A DNA stretch of 64,000 nt from G963665495 sp963665495 (GCA_963665495.1 OY762289.1:4650001-4714000); one strand, 5' to 3'. Numbered from the stretch's first letter, positions 38,738 through 48,202 are shown. The notes: a model not told the origin generated them from the sequence alone. Numbers and translations: made by a program.

Positions 38738-39047
38738 CGACCTCAAAGGGAGTAAGTCATAGCAGAGCGTCTCTACTTCAAATTGATTGCTATTCACTTT
38801 CTTTAAATAGTGACAAAAGAGCTTTCATTGCCCCGAACAACTCTTTAGATCCATTTGCACTTTACAATTGCTTTGAAAAGCTTCCCAGCTGCCCCAAAAG
38901 GGCCTGCAATTTTTTGTATTGCCTCCAAGTCCACTCCAACGTACTGTAACATATTCTAAATGTTATGTATTTTGCATGTTCTTGCTGTTTTTTGCATGTC
39001 AAATTCAGTAACATCTTTCCGTAAGCTTGCAAGGAGGACATCCTGCT
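38738..39047. promoter_or_regulatory. Control region with inverted and direct repeats ahead of the DinB-like gene
   Basis: No gene. Two regular elements are visible. TAACAT-N7-ATGTTA (38947-38965) is a perfect inverted repeat. TTTTGCATGT occurs twice, at 38970-38979 and 38990-38999, so the copies are exactly 20 bp apart, on one face of the helix. Together they look like binding sites of a regulator of the downstream gene. Confidence 0.4.
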
Positions 39048-39530
39048 ATGATCTTTGAGCTATTGGCTCGCTATAACCAGTGGGCGAACAAGCGCTTGAC
39101 TGAGGATCTGACCGTAATGGACGAACAGGCTCTCAGGAGTCCGACTGATGCCAATTTTGGGTCAATCATAGGCATCCTCAACCATCTGCTACTGGCTGAT
39201 GCAGTCTGGTTGAATCGATTTACCGGAAAGGGCGAACCACCTGATGCGATTGATATTATCTTATACGGCACACTGTCGGAATTCGCTCTTGCCCGGCAGG
39301 CAATGGATGAGCAGATCATCGCCTTTGCTGCCGCACTCGACCCTGTAAACAACGACACCATCCTTGATTATGCAAACATGCGGGGAGAACAGAAATCAGG
39401 AAAAATAAAAGTTTTTCTGACACATTTCTTCAACCATCAAACGCATCACCGCGGCCAGGTTCATGCGCTTGCCGCACAGCAAGGTGCGGCAATGCGTGAT
39501 ATCGACCTGCTCTTCTTTCCATTTGCATAA
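39048..39530 (+). CDS. DinB-family metal-dependent protein
   Basis: A 160-aa four-helix-bundle protein. The three metal-binding histidines of the family are represented in GILNHLLLAD and FNHQTHHRGQVHAL. DinB/YfiT-like proteins include thiol transferases and proteins of unknown role, often stress induced. AAGGAGG precedes the ATG at 39048; an ATG seven codons earlier lies before the ribosome site. It is a single gene. Confidence 0.85.
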   Translation: MIFELLARYNQWANKRLTEDLTVMDEQALRSPTDANFGSIIGILNHLLLADAVWLNRFTGKGEPPDAIDIILYGTLSEFALARQAMDEQIIAFAAALDPVNNDTILDYANMRGEQKSGKIKVFLTHFFNHQTHHRGQVHALAAQQGAAMRDIDLLFFPFA

Positions 39531-39653
39531 AATGAGTCTGAAGGAATGTGCCGCCGGAGTTGTGTCTTGCGATTATACAAAATGACAGCAATCATACGCT
39601 AGTTGGCCCCTTGCCCGTCCGCCGGCCTGGTCATTTCCATCTGCTGGGGCCGT

Positions 39654-40592
39654 TTATGGCAGATAGACTGCGGAGATGGAGTGGTTCCAGTCCGGCAGCT
39701 TTTTAATGATGTCCTGAGCCAGCAAGAAGCGGGCTGTTGCATCCAGGCTCGTACGAATTTTTTGGTTCAACGTCAGGTCATAGTTATGCAGGGCCATGGC
39801 GCGCTGCGTACGGGGCAGAGGCAGACCCGTTTCCGCAGCCATGATGCGTGCGGTTTCCTCCGGATGCGTCCAGGCATATCCGGCGGCCTGTTGCATGGCC
39901 GCCAAAAAGTGCTTGAGTTGCGCTTCTCGGTCCGTGAAATGGCTTTCGTTGGCCAGAGTCAGGATGGGATAGGAATTGCCCAGACCGCCAAGGGAACGGA
40001 GCTGGCGCGCGCCTTTTTCCTCGGCTGCGGAGGGCGTGGGCTCGCTGGCGGCAAAGGCGTCGATGGATCCGGCCTGCAGGGCCTCCAGCATGGTGCCGGG
40101 CGTCAGATCCACCAACTGCACGTCCGCCGGGTCCAGGCTCGCCTGCTTCAAAGCGGCCAGCAATCCGCCGTACGTGGAAGTGCCTTTTTTCACGCCAATT
40201 CGTTTTCCGCGCAGATCCGCCAGGCTCTGTAAGGGTGAATCCGCGCGGACCATGACGCGGTGACGGTGCTCGCCGGACGCGTGGCTGGCAATGATCACAA
40301 AATCCGGACTGCGGCTGGTCATGATCACTGCGGTGGTGTCGCCCATGCAGCCCAGATCAGCGGCCCCCGAATACAAAGCTTCGGCACAGGCCGGACCACT
40401 GCTGAAACGCATCGGTTCCACTTCCAACCCCTGGTCTGAAAAAAATCCTTTGGTCACGGCCAGAATGGGTATCACGCTGCCGATACGATCCTGAAACGCA
40501 AAGCGTATCGTGTCGTTCCCGGCCGCGTACGCGTTCCCGCTGGCCGTCCACAACATCAATGCCAGCAGCAAAATGAAATGTCTGTTTCGCAA
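39654..40592 (-). CDS. ABC transporter substrate-binding protein (NitT/TauT type)
   Basis: A 312-aa periplasmic protein with signal peptide MRNRHFILLLALMLWTASGNAYAAG. The segments AVTKGFFSDQGLEVEPMRFSSG and DLRGKRIGVKKGTSTYGGLLAALKQA are typical of binding proteins for nitrate, sulfonates, taurine or thiamine precursors. It is the last gene of a leftward operon PadR-like regulator, permease, ATPase, binding protein. The ligand cannot be named; an alkylsulfonate or related sulfur compound is plausible for this lifestyle but unproven. Confidence 0.87.
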   Translation of the reverse strand: MRNRHFILLLALMLWTASGNAYAAGNDTIRFAFQDRIGSVIPILAVTKGFFSDQGLEVEPMRFSSGPACAEALYSGAADLGCMGDTTAVIMTSRSPDFVIIASHASGEHRHRVMVRADSPLQSLADLRGKRIGVKKGTSTYGGLLAALKQASLDPADVQLVDLTPGTMLEALQAGSIDAFAASEPTPSAAEEKGARQLRSLGGLGNSYPILTLANESHFTDREAQLKHFLAAMQQAAGYAWTHPEETARIMAAETGLPLPRTQRAMALHNYDLTLNQKIRTSLDATARFLLAQDIIKKLPDWNHSISAVYLP

Positions 40593-40622
40593 TGTTTTAT
40601 CCTCATGAGGTGATACGACGAG

Positions 40623-41390
40623 TTAACAACAGGAATCTGCTTCCGAATCAGCCAGACAGGCGCGCAATTTCCCGGCGCTTTCCCGCAATTGCGTATCCGT
40701 ACGGCATCCCGGAGCGCTGCGCGGCAGGCGGACATCGGCGTACAGAGTGCCGGGACGGGACTTCAGGATGAGGACTCTGTCGCCAAGATACGCGGCCTCT
40801 TCAACGCTGTGCGTCACGTACAACACGGTACGGCGCGTATGCCCCAGTTGCAGCAGTTCATCCTGCAGACGCTCGCGCGTCAGGGCGTCCAGAGCACTGA
40901 AAGGTTCGTCCATCAAGACCACGTCTGGCTCCAAAACCAGGACACGGGCGATAGCCACCCGCTGCCGCATGCCTCCGGAAAGCGCGTACGGATACGCATT
41001 CGCCGCATCCGCCAGACGCATCAAAGCGAGCTGGCGCTCTACCTTGTCCTGCAATTGCGCATTTTTCATTCCCCTTCGGCGCAGCCCGAAAGCCACGTTC
41101 TCCCAAACCGTGAGCCAGGGAAACAGATTGGAGTCCTGAAAGACCAGGGCTCGGTCCGGTCCGGGCGCAGTCACCTCCTGCCCTTTTACCCGCACGTGCC
41201 CGCGCGTAGGTTTCTCAAATCCGGCCACCAGATGCAGCAGGGTTGTCTTGCCGCAGCCGCTCCGGCCAAGCACGCAAACGAATTCTCCCTGGTCAACGGA
41301 AAAGTCCAGATTCGCCAGGGCCAGTCCGCGCGATCCGGGTTGCCTGTCCGTGCAAACGAACTCCTTATCCACATGGGCAAAGGTAATCAT
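40623..41390 (-). CDS. ABC transporter ATP-binding protein (SsuB/TauB type)
   Basis: A 255-aa ATPase. Walker A GRSGCGKTT, signature LSGGMRQR, Walker B VVLMDEPFSALD, and the switch histidine in YVTHSVEEA. The start overlaps the permease stop (ATGA at 41387-41390). The last residues are an unusual Cys-Cys pair (ADSCC). It lies 30 bp before the binding-protein gene. Confidence 0.92.
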   Translation of the reverse strand: MITFAHVDKEFVCTDRQPGSRGLALANLDFSVDQGEFVCVLGRSGCGKTTLLHLVAGFEKPTRGHVRVKGQEVTAPGPDRALVFQDSNLFPWLTVWENVAFGLRRRGMKNAQLQDKVERQLALMRLADAANAYPYALSGGMRQRVAIARVLVLEPDVVLMDEPFSALDALTRERLQDELLQLGHTRRTVLYVTHSVEEAAYLGDRVLILKSRPGTLYADVRLPRSAPGCRTDTQLRESAGKLRACLADSEADSCC

Positions 41391-42205
41391 GGCATTTCAG
41401 TCGGCGGTTTCCAGCGCGCCAGAGTGCGTTTTTCCAACGTACGGAAAAGAAGCGTATCGAAGAACACCCCAACGGCGCATATCAACACGATGCAGGCAAA
41501 AGAGGACGCATAGTCCAGGGACCAGCGCGACTGAATAATGGCGTATCCGAGACCGGTCCCCGAGCCCACGACCATCTCCGCCGCCACAAGCACACGCCAA
41601 CCCGTGCCCAGGCCGATACGCAGACCGCTCAACAAAGCCGGAAGCGCAGCCGGAAGCAGTACCCGAAAAAACAGGCATCCCCTGCCCGCGCCGAGCATTT
41701 GCGCCGCACGTACGAAGCGGACATCCACATTCCGTACGCCCGATGATGCGCTGATGGCCACTGGCGCAAAGGAAGCCACGGCGATCATAAATACAGTGGC
41801 CCGCTCGCCGATGCCGAACAGCAGAATGGCCACGGGAATCCAGGCCAGCCCGGGCACCAGCAGCAGCAATTGCGGTATACGCGCCGTGGCCTGGGCAAAA
41901 ATCCGGCTCCGCCCGGACAGCAGCCCGTATGCCAGCCCGGCAACAGCAGCAATGGCGAACCCCGACAACCAGCGCTGCAAACTGGCCAATACGTGCGCGT
42001 AAATTACCTGGCGCGAAAGCGGATCGCCCTGCAGCAGTTCCAGCAACCGTACGCCCGTCTGCCAGGGCGCTGGAAAATCCACGCCCCGCAGCAGCAACAC
42101 GGTCCGGGCCGCAACCTCCCAGACTCCGAGAACCAGAACCACCGGTGCCAGCGTCCAAAGTAGTTTCCTTGCTCCCAGGGCGTTCCAGGGCAACACGAGT
42201 TTCAT
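41387..42205 (-). CDS. ABC transporter permease (SsuC/TauC type)
   Basis: A 272-aa inner-membrane protein with about six helices and the EAA-type loop (RAAQMLGAGRGCLFFRVLLPAALPALLSGLRIGLGTGW) that docks on the ATPase. The ATG at 42205 overlaps the stop of the regulator gene (ATGA), so the start is well fixed; longer frames overlap the regulator. Confidence 0.9.
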   Translation of the reverse strand: MKLVLPWNALGARKLLWTLAPVVLVLGVWEVAARTVLLLRGVDFPAPWQTGVRLLELLQGDPLSRQVIYAHVLASLQRWLSGFAIAAVAGLAYGLLSGRSRIFAQATARIPQLLLLVPGLAWIPVAILLFGIGERATVFMIAVASFAPVAISASSGVRNVDVRFVRAAQMLGAGRGCLFFRVLLPAALPALLSGLRIGLGTGWRVLVAAEMVVGSGTGLGYAIIQSRWSLDYASSFACIVLICAVGVFFDTLLFRTLEKRTLARWKPPTEMP

Positions 42206-42708
42206 TCTTCCGTATCCGGCCTGTCTTTTACAGCTTGGTTCCCGCCGCCCTGGCAGAGGCAATCGGGAGCCATCCGCAGCTCACCCGAAGCCTTGGGCAA
42301 AAGCAGCCGAGGCAGCTGCTGCCCTTGCAACAGCTGGTTCGGCATCTCCGTACGCACCTGCTCAAAAAAAGCGTCTATCAAGCACATCTGTGTGGTCAAA
42401 GTCCGAATCCAGCGCAGCAGACATTCCTGGCCGGTCTCGGTGAGATAATACTTCCGTCGTGCAGGTCCCTGGGTGGTGGTATCCCATTCGGATGCCAGCA
42501 TGCCCCGCTTTTCCAGGCTATTCAGATGGCGGTAAAGCCCGGTCATATTCAATCCGATGCCCAGCTCCTCAAGCTGCCGTCCGATGATTTTACTCAGCTC
42601 GTAGCCATGAATGCCCTCATGCGAACGCAGAGTCAGCAAAATCCAGGGAGCCGCAAGATTGCGAATGTTTTTTCCGCTGCACGGACACGCATCCAGCTCT
42701 TTGTTCAT
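42202..42708 (-). CDS. PadR-like winged-helix regulator
   Basis: A 168-aa protein with a PadR-type winged helix in residues about 18-95 (ILLTLRSHEGIHGYELSKIIGRQLEELGIGLNMTGLYRHLNSLEKRGML). The C-terminal part has a helix and three cysteines (CLIDAF, DCLCQGG) plus CPCSG near the N-terminus, which could sense metal or redox state. It is translationally coupled to the transporter genes, so it very probably controls them. GGAG precedes the ATG at 42708. Confidence 0.82.
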   Translation of the reverse strand: MNKELDACPCSGKNIRNLAAPWILLTLRSHEGIHGYELSKIIGRQLEELGIGLNMTGLYRHLNSLEKRGMLASEWDTTTQGPARRKYYLTETGQECLLRWIRTLTTQMCLIDAFFEQVRTEMPNQLLQGQQLPRLLLPKASGELRMAPDCLCQGGGNQAVKDRPDTEE

Positions 42709-42846
42709 CACTATTCTCCAATCACTAATATTCCTCATTGTAGAATAGTATAAGACAGCTGGTCAAGATTCGAATGGCGTATAGATTACGACAGACTGAA
42801 AATGCCTTTCTATACGCGCCCAGAGCCGTTATCCTGTCAGGGGCGC

Positions 42847-43043
42847 GGGGCGCGAAGCCCTGCGACAGTAGCATTTTTTTTTCACAACAGCAGTTTTCCG
42901 GGCTGATCTTGCTGGTCTTCCGCCAGATCCTCGCCAGTCCGGGAAATTCTGATCTGCTTCCACCGGGGTGACTGCCGGCCAGTTGCATGGCTCGGGAGGT
43001 CAATCCGCGGATGGCGCCGCAGCAGGGGACTTCCTTTTCCATG
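42847..43043 (-). pseudogene. Frameshifted fragment of the Hcp-associated ferredoxin gene (3' end and downstream hairpin)
   Basis: These 197 bp align with 48203-48400 at roughly 90 percent identity by eye. The similarity covers the last part of the ferredoxin-like gene (from MEMEVPCCGAIRGL to the stop) and the hairpin just after it, in the same orientation. One base is missing relative to the intact copy shortly after the Ala-Gly of MQLAG, so the reading frame is broken. Similarity ends sharply at the start side at 43043. It is therefore a dead partial duplicate. Confidence 0.85.
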
Positions 43044-43106
43044 ACCGGAATACACGGGGCTCCATGTACATCAAACTCATAGATGCTTTCTATTAATAAT
43101 TGATTA

Positions 43107-43134
43107 TTTATAAGATAAATTGATTTGATATAAT
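43107..43134 (+). promoter_or_regulatory. Candidate promoter of the transporter-molybdoenzyme operon
   Basis: A perfect TATAAT at 43129-43134 has TTTATA at 43107-43112, 16 bp upstream, in a strongly AT-rich stretch (43080-43200). The leader to the first gene would be about 90 nt. Confidence 0.35.
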
Positions 43135-43230
43135 TTTTTCTTCTATGTTAGCTATGCATTTATAGACTTATACAATACTCACGAAAAGTTACTGGACCAC
43201 AACAGACTGGCATGTGGTGCATATGACGTC

Positions 43231-44142
43231 GTGTCATACAGAGCGAGATTTCTATTGAAAGATCCACAGCTCATTACGAAATCGTCTGAAATCGGACACG
43301 GGGCTTATGCCACGAGCCAGAGCACCTTTTCGGAAAGCGTCCCTGACGGTCCCATTAAAATGGTATCATCAGGGATTTTTCATTATTTCAACACGCCGGC
43401 CTGCCAGACCGTGGTCACGCTCAATGACGTCAACCTGCAGCTTGGCGATCATGAGTTTGTTGCCATTGTCGGGCCCAGCGGCTGTGGCAAAAGCACGCTG
43501 CTGAACATCATGTCCGGGCTCGTAGCGCCAAGCAAGGGACAGGTGTTTCTCGACGACAGCCCGTTGACCGGAATAACTCCGCGTATCGGGTATATGAGCC
43601 AGACCGATACCCTGATGCCCTGGCGTACGACCCTGGAAAACATCGAACTGGCCATGGAGATCAGGGGGTTGCCCAAAAAGGAACGCCGTGAAATCGCCAG
43701 ACAGCTCATCGATACCGCCGGACTGAGCGGCTTTGAGAAAAGCCATCCCCACGAGTTGTCAGGGGGCATGAAAAAAAGAGTGATGATAATGCGCCTTCTG
43801 GCCGCCGATGCGGAAGTCCTGTTCATGGACGAGCCTTTCGGCGCACTGGATGTGTTTACCCGCGAAATGCTCCAGGGTGAGATTCTCAAGATCTGGCAGA
43901 CCACCCGCAAGACTATTTTGTTTGTCACCCATGACCTGGCTGAAGCCATTACGCTGGCCGACCGGGTTATCCTGATGACTGCGCGCCCCTCGACGGTCAA
44001 AAACACGTATACCATCCCCCTGCCCCGCCCGCGTTCAGCTTTGGAAACGCGTTTTCAGCCGGAATTCGTGGAATTGCAGAAAATGATCTGGAACGATTTG
44101 CGGGACGAAATTCTGAAAACCAACGGAGCGGTCTGTGGCTGA
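43231..44142 (+). CDS. ABC transporter ATP-binding protein (NitT/TauT type)
   Basis: A protein of up to 303 aa. Walker A GPSGCGKST, signature LSGGMKKR, Walker B EVLFMDEPFGALD and switch His in FVTHDLAEA are intact. The start is uncertain: the GTG at 43231 lacks a good ribosome site, and the ABC domain proper begins about 45 residues in (an ATG at 43360 is the alternative). First of four genes: ATPase, permease, binding protein, molybdopterin oxidoreductase. Confidence 0.88.
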   Translation: MSYRARFLLKDPQLITKSSEIGHGAYATSQSTFSESVPDGPIKMVSSGIFHYFNTPACQTVVTLNDVNLQLGDHEFVAIVGPSGCGKSTLLNIMSGLVAPSKGQVFLDDSPLTGITPRIGYMSQTDTLMPWRTTLENIELAMEIRGLPKKERREIARQLIDTAGLSGFEKSHPHELSGGMKKRVMIMRLLAADAEVLFMDEPFGALDVFTREMLQGEILKIWQTTRKTILFVTHDLAEAITLADRVILMTARPSTVKNTYTIPLPRPRSALETRFQPEFVELQKMIWNDLRDEILKTNGAVCG

Positions 44143-44923
44143 TTCCTTTAAGCAGAAATCCCAGGCCCCCACCGCGCTGCTCCTGCGTTGCGTCCTGATT
44201 CTGTCCACACTCCTCATCTGGGAGCTACTGGCCCGTTTTCATCTGATCGACACCTTTTTTTTCGGCCAGCCCACGGCCATTGCCCTGGATATGCAGGAGG
44301 CCTTCGCCAGCGGTGAACTTCTGCCCCACATCAAGATCACCCTTGGAGAAGCGCTGGCCGGCCTGGCCCTTGGAACCGTGACCGGCATCCTGGCAGCCTA
44401 TGTCCTGAGTAAACTCGACCTTACCGCACAGATCCTGGATCCCATCATCATGGCCTTTTACGGTATTCCCAAGCTGGCCCTGGGGCCGATTTTCATTCTG
44501 TGGTTCGGTTTGGGCATGCAATCCAAAATTTTTCTGGCTGCGCTGATGGTCTTTTTTCTCGTATTTTTCAATGCCTATGCCGGGTTCAAGAACGTGGACC
44601 AGGCCCTTGTCAACGCGGTTCGACTAATGGGGGCAAGCACCCGCCAGGTGACCTTCAAGGTGGTGCTGCCCTATTCGGTGCCCTGGCTCATGGCGGGCAT
44701 CAAGGCAGGTCTGGGGGCCGCACTGCTTGGCGCCGTGGTGGGGGAGTACATCGGGGCCAGTGCCGGACTGGGCTGGATGGTCGAATTCGCCGGGTCCATG
44801 TACGACATTCCCCGTGTTTTTACCTGCATCATTGTTCTGATGGTTTTAATGGCCTTGCTCAATGCCGGACTTGTATTTCTGGAGCACCGCCTGCTCAAGT
44901 GGCGTCCTGCCGAACACCCGTAA
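44135..44923 (+). CDS. ABC transporter permease (NitT/TauT type)
   Basis: A 262-aa membrane protein with about six helices and the coupling loop NAVRLMGASTRQVTFKVVLPYSVPWLMAGIKAGLG. It begins at a GTG overlapping the ATPase gene by 8 bases, which indicates coupled translation. Confidence 0.9.
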   Translation: MADSFKQKSQAPTALLLRCVLILSTLLIWELLARFHLIDTFFFGQPTAIALDMQEAFASGELLPHIKITLGEALAGLALGTVTGILAAYVLSKLDLTAQILDPIIMAFYGIPKLALGPIFILWFGLGMQSKIFLAALMVFFLVFFNAYAGFKNVDQALVNAVRLMGASTRQVTFKVVLPYSVPWLMAGIKAGLGAALLGAVVGEYIGASAGLGWMVEFAGSMYDIPRVFTCIIVLMVLMALLNAGLVFLEHRLLKWRPAEHP

Positions 44924-44942
44924 CCCGGAGGAGTTTTCCGAA

Positions 44943-45938
44943 ATGAAAAAGTTGATGGCCGTTTTTCTGCTTTGCGTCTCCCTGTTCCTGATTCAGAGCG
45001 GGTCTGTGGCTCTGGCTGCGGACAACCTGGTAAAAGTCAAAATGGCCCAGCCGGGTCAGGACAACTACGGAATCCCCATCTATCTGGCCGACAAATTGGG
45101 TTACTTCGCAGACGAGGGGTTGGAGGTGGAATTCGTCAACTTCAAGTCCAGCCCGCTGTCCGTGGCTGCCATGCTGGCCGGTGATGTCCAGTTCACCCTG
45201 ACCAGCTATGATCAGGCCCTGAAAATGTACGAAAAAGGCCGCGTACTGAAAAACCTCCTCACCACCACAGCCAAGCACCCCTGGGCGATTCTTGCCCGTC
45301 CGGAAATCAAGACCGTGCCGGAACTCAAGGGCAAGACCATTTCCGCGAAAATGCCCGGCTCGGGTCCCAGAGCTTTTGTTTCCACCATTCTGATCCATTA
45401 CGGCCTGGATCCGGACAAGGATGTCACATTCGCAGCCCTGCCCGGCTCGGCCATCATACCTTCCTATGAGAACAAAGCCATTGACGCCACCTTCGGCAGC
45501 GGCCAGATCAAGGCCGAACTCCTGTCCAGGGGCGCAAAAATACTCGTGGACATGAACGATCCCAAGCAGCACCGCGAAATCCTGGGTACCGATACCTATC
45601 CGCAAAAAGTGATCGTGACCACGGAAGAGTACATCAAAGCCCACCCCGAAGTGGTGCAGCACTTCGTCAACGCCGTGCTCCGGGCCATGAAATGGGAAGA
45701 GACCCAGGACAGCGCCAAGATCGCCGAATTGACCGCTCCTTATCTGCTGGGTCAGCAGGATGAAGCCATCATCGCCGACATCCGCAAAAGCTTCAGCCAC
45801 GACGGTGTGATCACCCCCGAAGGCCATGAAGCCATCGATAAGATCACCCTGGATGTGGGCCTGATCAGTAGCCCCATCCCCATGGACAAGGTGGTGGATC
45901 AGTCTTTTCTGAAAAAAGCCCTCGAACAGAACAAATAA
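44943..45938 (+). CDS. ABC transporter substrate-binding protein (NitT/TauT type)
   Basis: A 331-aa periplasmic protein. The signal peptide ends at ALAAD. YGIPIYLADKLGYFADEGLEVEFVNF is the family opening, and GDVQFTLTSYDQALKMY follows as usual. GGAGGAG precedes the ATG at 44943. It differs clearly from the binding protein at 39654-40592, so the two neighbouring transporters probably carry different ligands. The gene downstream suggests that the imported compound, or a metabolite of it, is handled by a molybdoenzyme. Confidence 0.88.
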   Translation: MKKLMAVFLLCVSLFLIQSGSVALAADNLVKVKMAQPGQDNYGIPIYLADKLGYFADEGLEVEFVNFKSSPLSVAAMLAGDVQFTLTSYDQALKMYEKGRVLKNLLTTTAKHPWAILARPEIKTVPELKGKTISAKMPGSGPRAFVSTILIHYGLDPDKDVTFAALPGSAIIPSYENKAIDATFGSGQIKAELLSRGAKILVDMNDPKQHREILGTDTYPQKVIVTTEEYIKAHPEVVQHFVNAVLRAMKWEETQDSAKIAELTAPYLLGQQDEAIIADIRKSFSHDGVITPEGHEAIDKITLDVGLISSPIPMDKVVDQSFLKKALEQNK

Positions 45939-45980
45939 ACCAATTACCGATGCACAAGGTCCTCGAGTGAGAGAAGGGTT

Positions 45981-48038
45981 ATGAACTCCAAAACCATACG
46001 TACGCTCTGCCAGATCTGCCACAATAACTGCGGAGTGGTCGCGACCAGAAAAGCCGACGGCACAATCAGCCTCAAAGGTGATCCGGACCATCCCCTCAAC
46101 CGTGGCCACTGCTGCCCGAAAGTAATGGCCAACCTGGAGATGCAGCGTTCAACGGACCGGCTCACCCATCCGTTGCGGAAAATTCCGGGAGGATTCAAGC
46201 GGATATCCTGGGATGAGGCACTGTCCATAGCCGCGGACCGGTTGAACGAAATCAAACACCGCCACGGGCCGCTCAGCCTGGTACGTTACAACGGTGCGCC
46301 GGTTTCCTACAAGAGTCGCGACGGTTTTTCGGAATTCATGGGCGCGTATGGCTCGCCAAACCTGACCAGCATCGGCAATATCTGCATGGCGCCCCGTATG
46401 CTTGCGTTCAAATCGGTTATCGGCGCCATCCGGGCCGAGCCGGATTACGAGAATACGCAGCTTGTCCTTTTCTGGGGAAGCAATCCCGTGGGGATCGAAC
46501 GCTATGCAGCCTATGCAGCCTTCGACGGCATGGACAAGATCCTGCCGCGCCTCAAAGCTCGAGGCGCCCGGACCATCTGCATCGACCCCTACTGCAGTGA
46601 AACCGCTAAACAGGCGGACCAGTGGATCAGGATCAGGCCCGGCGGCGACAACGCCCTGGGTCTGGCCATGATCCACGTCATCATTGCGGAAACCCTGTTC
46701 CATAAGGATTTTGTGGCATCCCACACCACGGGATTCGAAGAACTGGCACATCAGGTCAAGGGTTTCACCCCCTTATGGGCTGAACCCCGTACGGGGATTC
46801 CGGCCCAGGAAATCGAAGCTCTGGCCCGGACGTACGCAACCACCGGTCCGGCGGCCATCTACGAGGGCAATGGCCTGGACATGTACGCCAACGGCGTGGA
46901 AGCGGTTCGCACCATCGCCATCCTCGCGGGACTCACCGGAAACGTGGACGCACCCGGAGGAAATGTGCTGATGCCTTTTCCCCATCCGCCGGCCCTGCCG
47001 ACCAGGCAGCCGGACAAATCCGCGCGCATCGGCTATGACGCCTTTCCTGCGCCTGTGCATGTGCCCTTTCCGCTGATCAAGGACGCCCTGTTGCACGGAG
47101 GAGACGACAAACCCCGAGCCATGATCGTTCACCATGCCAACCCGGTGCTGACCCAGGCCAATCCCGCACGCAACCGGCAAGCTTTTTCCAACCTGGATTT
47201 CCTGATGGTCTGCGACATTTTTCCCACGGCAACCACCGAGCTGGCCGATCTGGTGCTGCCCTGTACGACGGACTTCGAAGGCCACGGATATCGGGGTTAT
47301 TGCAGTACCAAAGGCGCATTTGTGGCCCTGGCCCAGCCGGTGTTCGAACCGACCGGCGAAGCCCGGTCCGTATTTGAAATAGAATACGCCCTGGCCCAAA
47401 AAATGGGGCTGGAGCAGGGCTATCCTTTTCGCGACGACCCGACCTGGGTCGATTTTATGGTAAAGCCCGGAGGGACGAGCTTTGAGCAACTGGCAGCCGA
47501 ACAAATAGTCTTTGTGAGCTCCGGAATCCAGTACCGCAAATACGAAAATAAACCCTTCAACACGCCCACAGGCAAGCTGGAATTCTATTCGCACTGGTTC
47601 GAACAACTGGGGCTGCCCCCATTGCCGGAGTACCATGATCCGGCCGGAGACGCCCTGACGTCGGGCACCCCGGACTATTCTCTGCTGGGAAGCAGCCGGA
47701 GGCCCTCGCAGTTCGTGCATACGCGTTTCAAACATTTAGCGCGAACCGCGAAAACCTACCCCGACCCCCTGGTCTATCTGAATCCCGAGGATGCCGGCAA
47801 ACGCAGCATCAGTGACGGCGCCGCCGTCGAAGTCCTCTCTCCCCAGGGACGCATCTGCTTAAAGGCAAAGGTGAGCCAGGACACCACCGCCGGTCTGGTC
47901 TGGATCGATTTCGGCTGGGGAAATCCCACCGACAACAAAGCCAGCATTAATGATCTGACAGACGACGCATGCCTGGATGCCCTTTCCGGCGGCACACCGA
48001 ACAGACTTTTTGCCTGCGAGGTCAGACTTCTGCCCTAG
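45981..48038 (+). CDS. Molybdopterin-dependent oxidoreductase (DMSO reductase superfamily)
   Basis: A 685-aa catalytic subunit. The N-terminal cluster motif is CQICHNNCG with a fourth cysteine in GHCCPK, fitting one 4Fe-4S cluster. GNICMAPRM near residue 135 offers a cysteine as probable molybdenum/tungsten ligand. Bis-MGD binding segments include LVLFWGSNPVG, YEGNGLDMYANGVEA and the C-terminal VYLNPEDAGKRSISDGAAVEV. There is no twin-arginine signal, so it is cytoplasmic. No electron-transfer subunit is in the operon. The substrate cannot be assigned; its place after a NitT/TauT importer argues for a small imported organic or oxyanion substrate. Confidence 0.87.
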   Translation: MNSKTIRTLCQICHNNCGVVATRKADGTISLKGDPDHPLNRGHCCPKVMANLEMQRSTDRLTHPLRKIPGGFKRISWDEALSIAADRLNEIKHRHGPLSLVRYNGAPVSYKSRDGFSEFMGAYGSPNLTSIGNICMAPRMLAFKSVIGAIRAEPDYENTQLVLFWGSNPVGIERYAAYAAFDGMDKILPRLKARGARTICIDPYCSETAKQADQWIRIRPGGDNALGLAMIHVIIAETLFHKDFVASHTTGFEELAHQVKGFTPLWAEPRTGIPAQEIEALARTYATTGPAAIYEGNGLDMYANGVEAVRTIAILAGLTGNVDAPGGNVLMPFPHPPALPTRQPDKSARIGYDAFPAPVHVPFPLIKDALLHGGDDKPRAMIVHHANPVLTQANPARNRQAFSNLDFLMVCDIFPTATTELADLVLPCTTDFEGHGYRGYCSTKGAFVALAQPVFEPTGEARSVFEIEYALAQKMGLEQGYPFRDDPTWVDFMVKPGGTSFEQLAAEQIVFVSSGIQYRKYENKPFNTPTGKLEFYSHWFEQLGLPPLPEYHDPAGDALTSGTPDYSLLGSSRRPSQFVHTRFKHLARTAKTYPDPLVYLNPEDAGKRSISDGAAVEVLSPQGRICLKAKVSQDTTAGLVWIDFGWGNPTDNKASINDLTDDACLDALSGGTPNRLFACEVRLLP

Positions 48039-48202
48039 AGCATGCGTTTGGGTTCTCCGTCATATACAATCCAACCCAAAAAACAGGCATCCACTCACAC
48101 AACGAAATAAGGGCAGTCACCATCTTGCGGCAACTGCCCTTATTCAGTTTGCTTAATGTCGAGCTGAAAGGATTTGCCCCTTCGTCTTCCTGCCCCCATT
48201 CC

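Noticed and set aside
42725..43042. A 105-codon minus-strand frame beginning MEKEVPCCGAIRGL
   Set aside because: Only the first 23 codons keep the frame of the intact ferredoxin-like gene; the rest is a frameshift product. Listed as a pseudogene fragment instead.
44895..46109. A 404-codon minus-strand frame
   Set aside because: Antisense to the binding-protein gene and the start of the molybdoenzyme gene.
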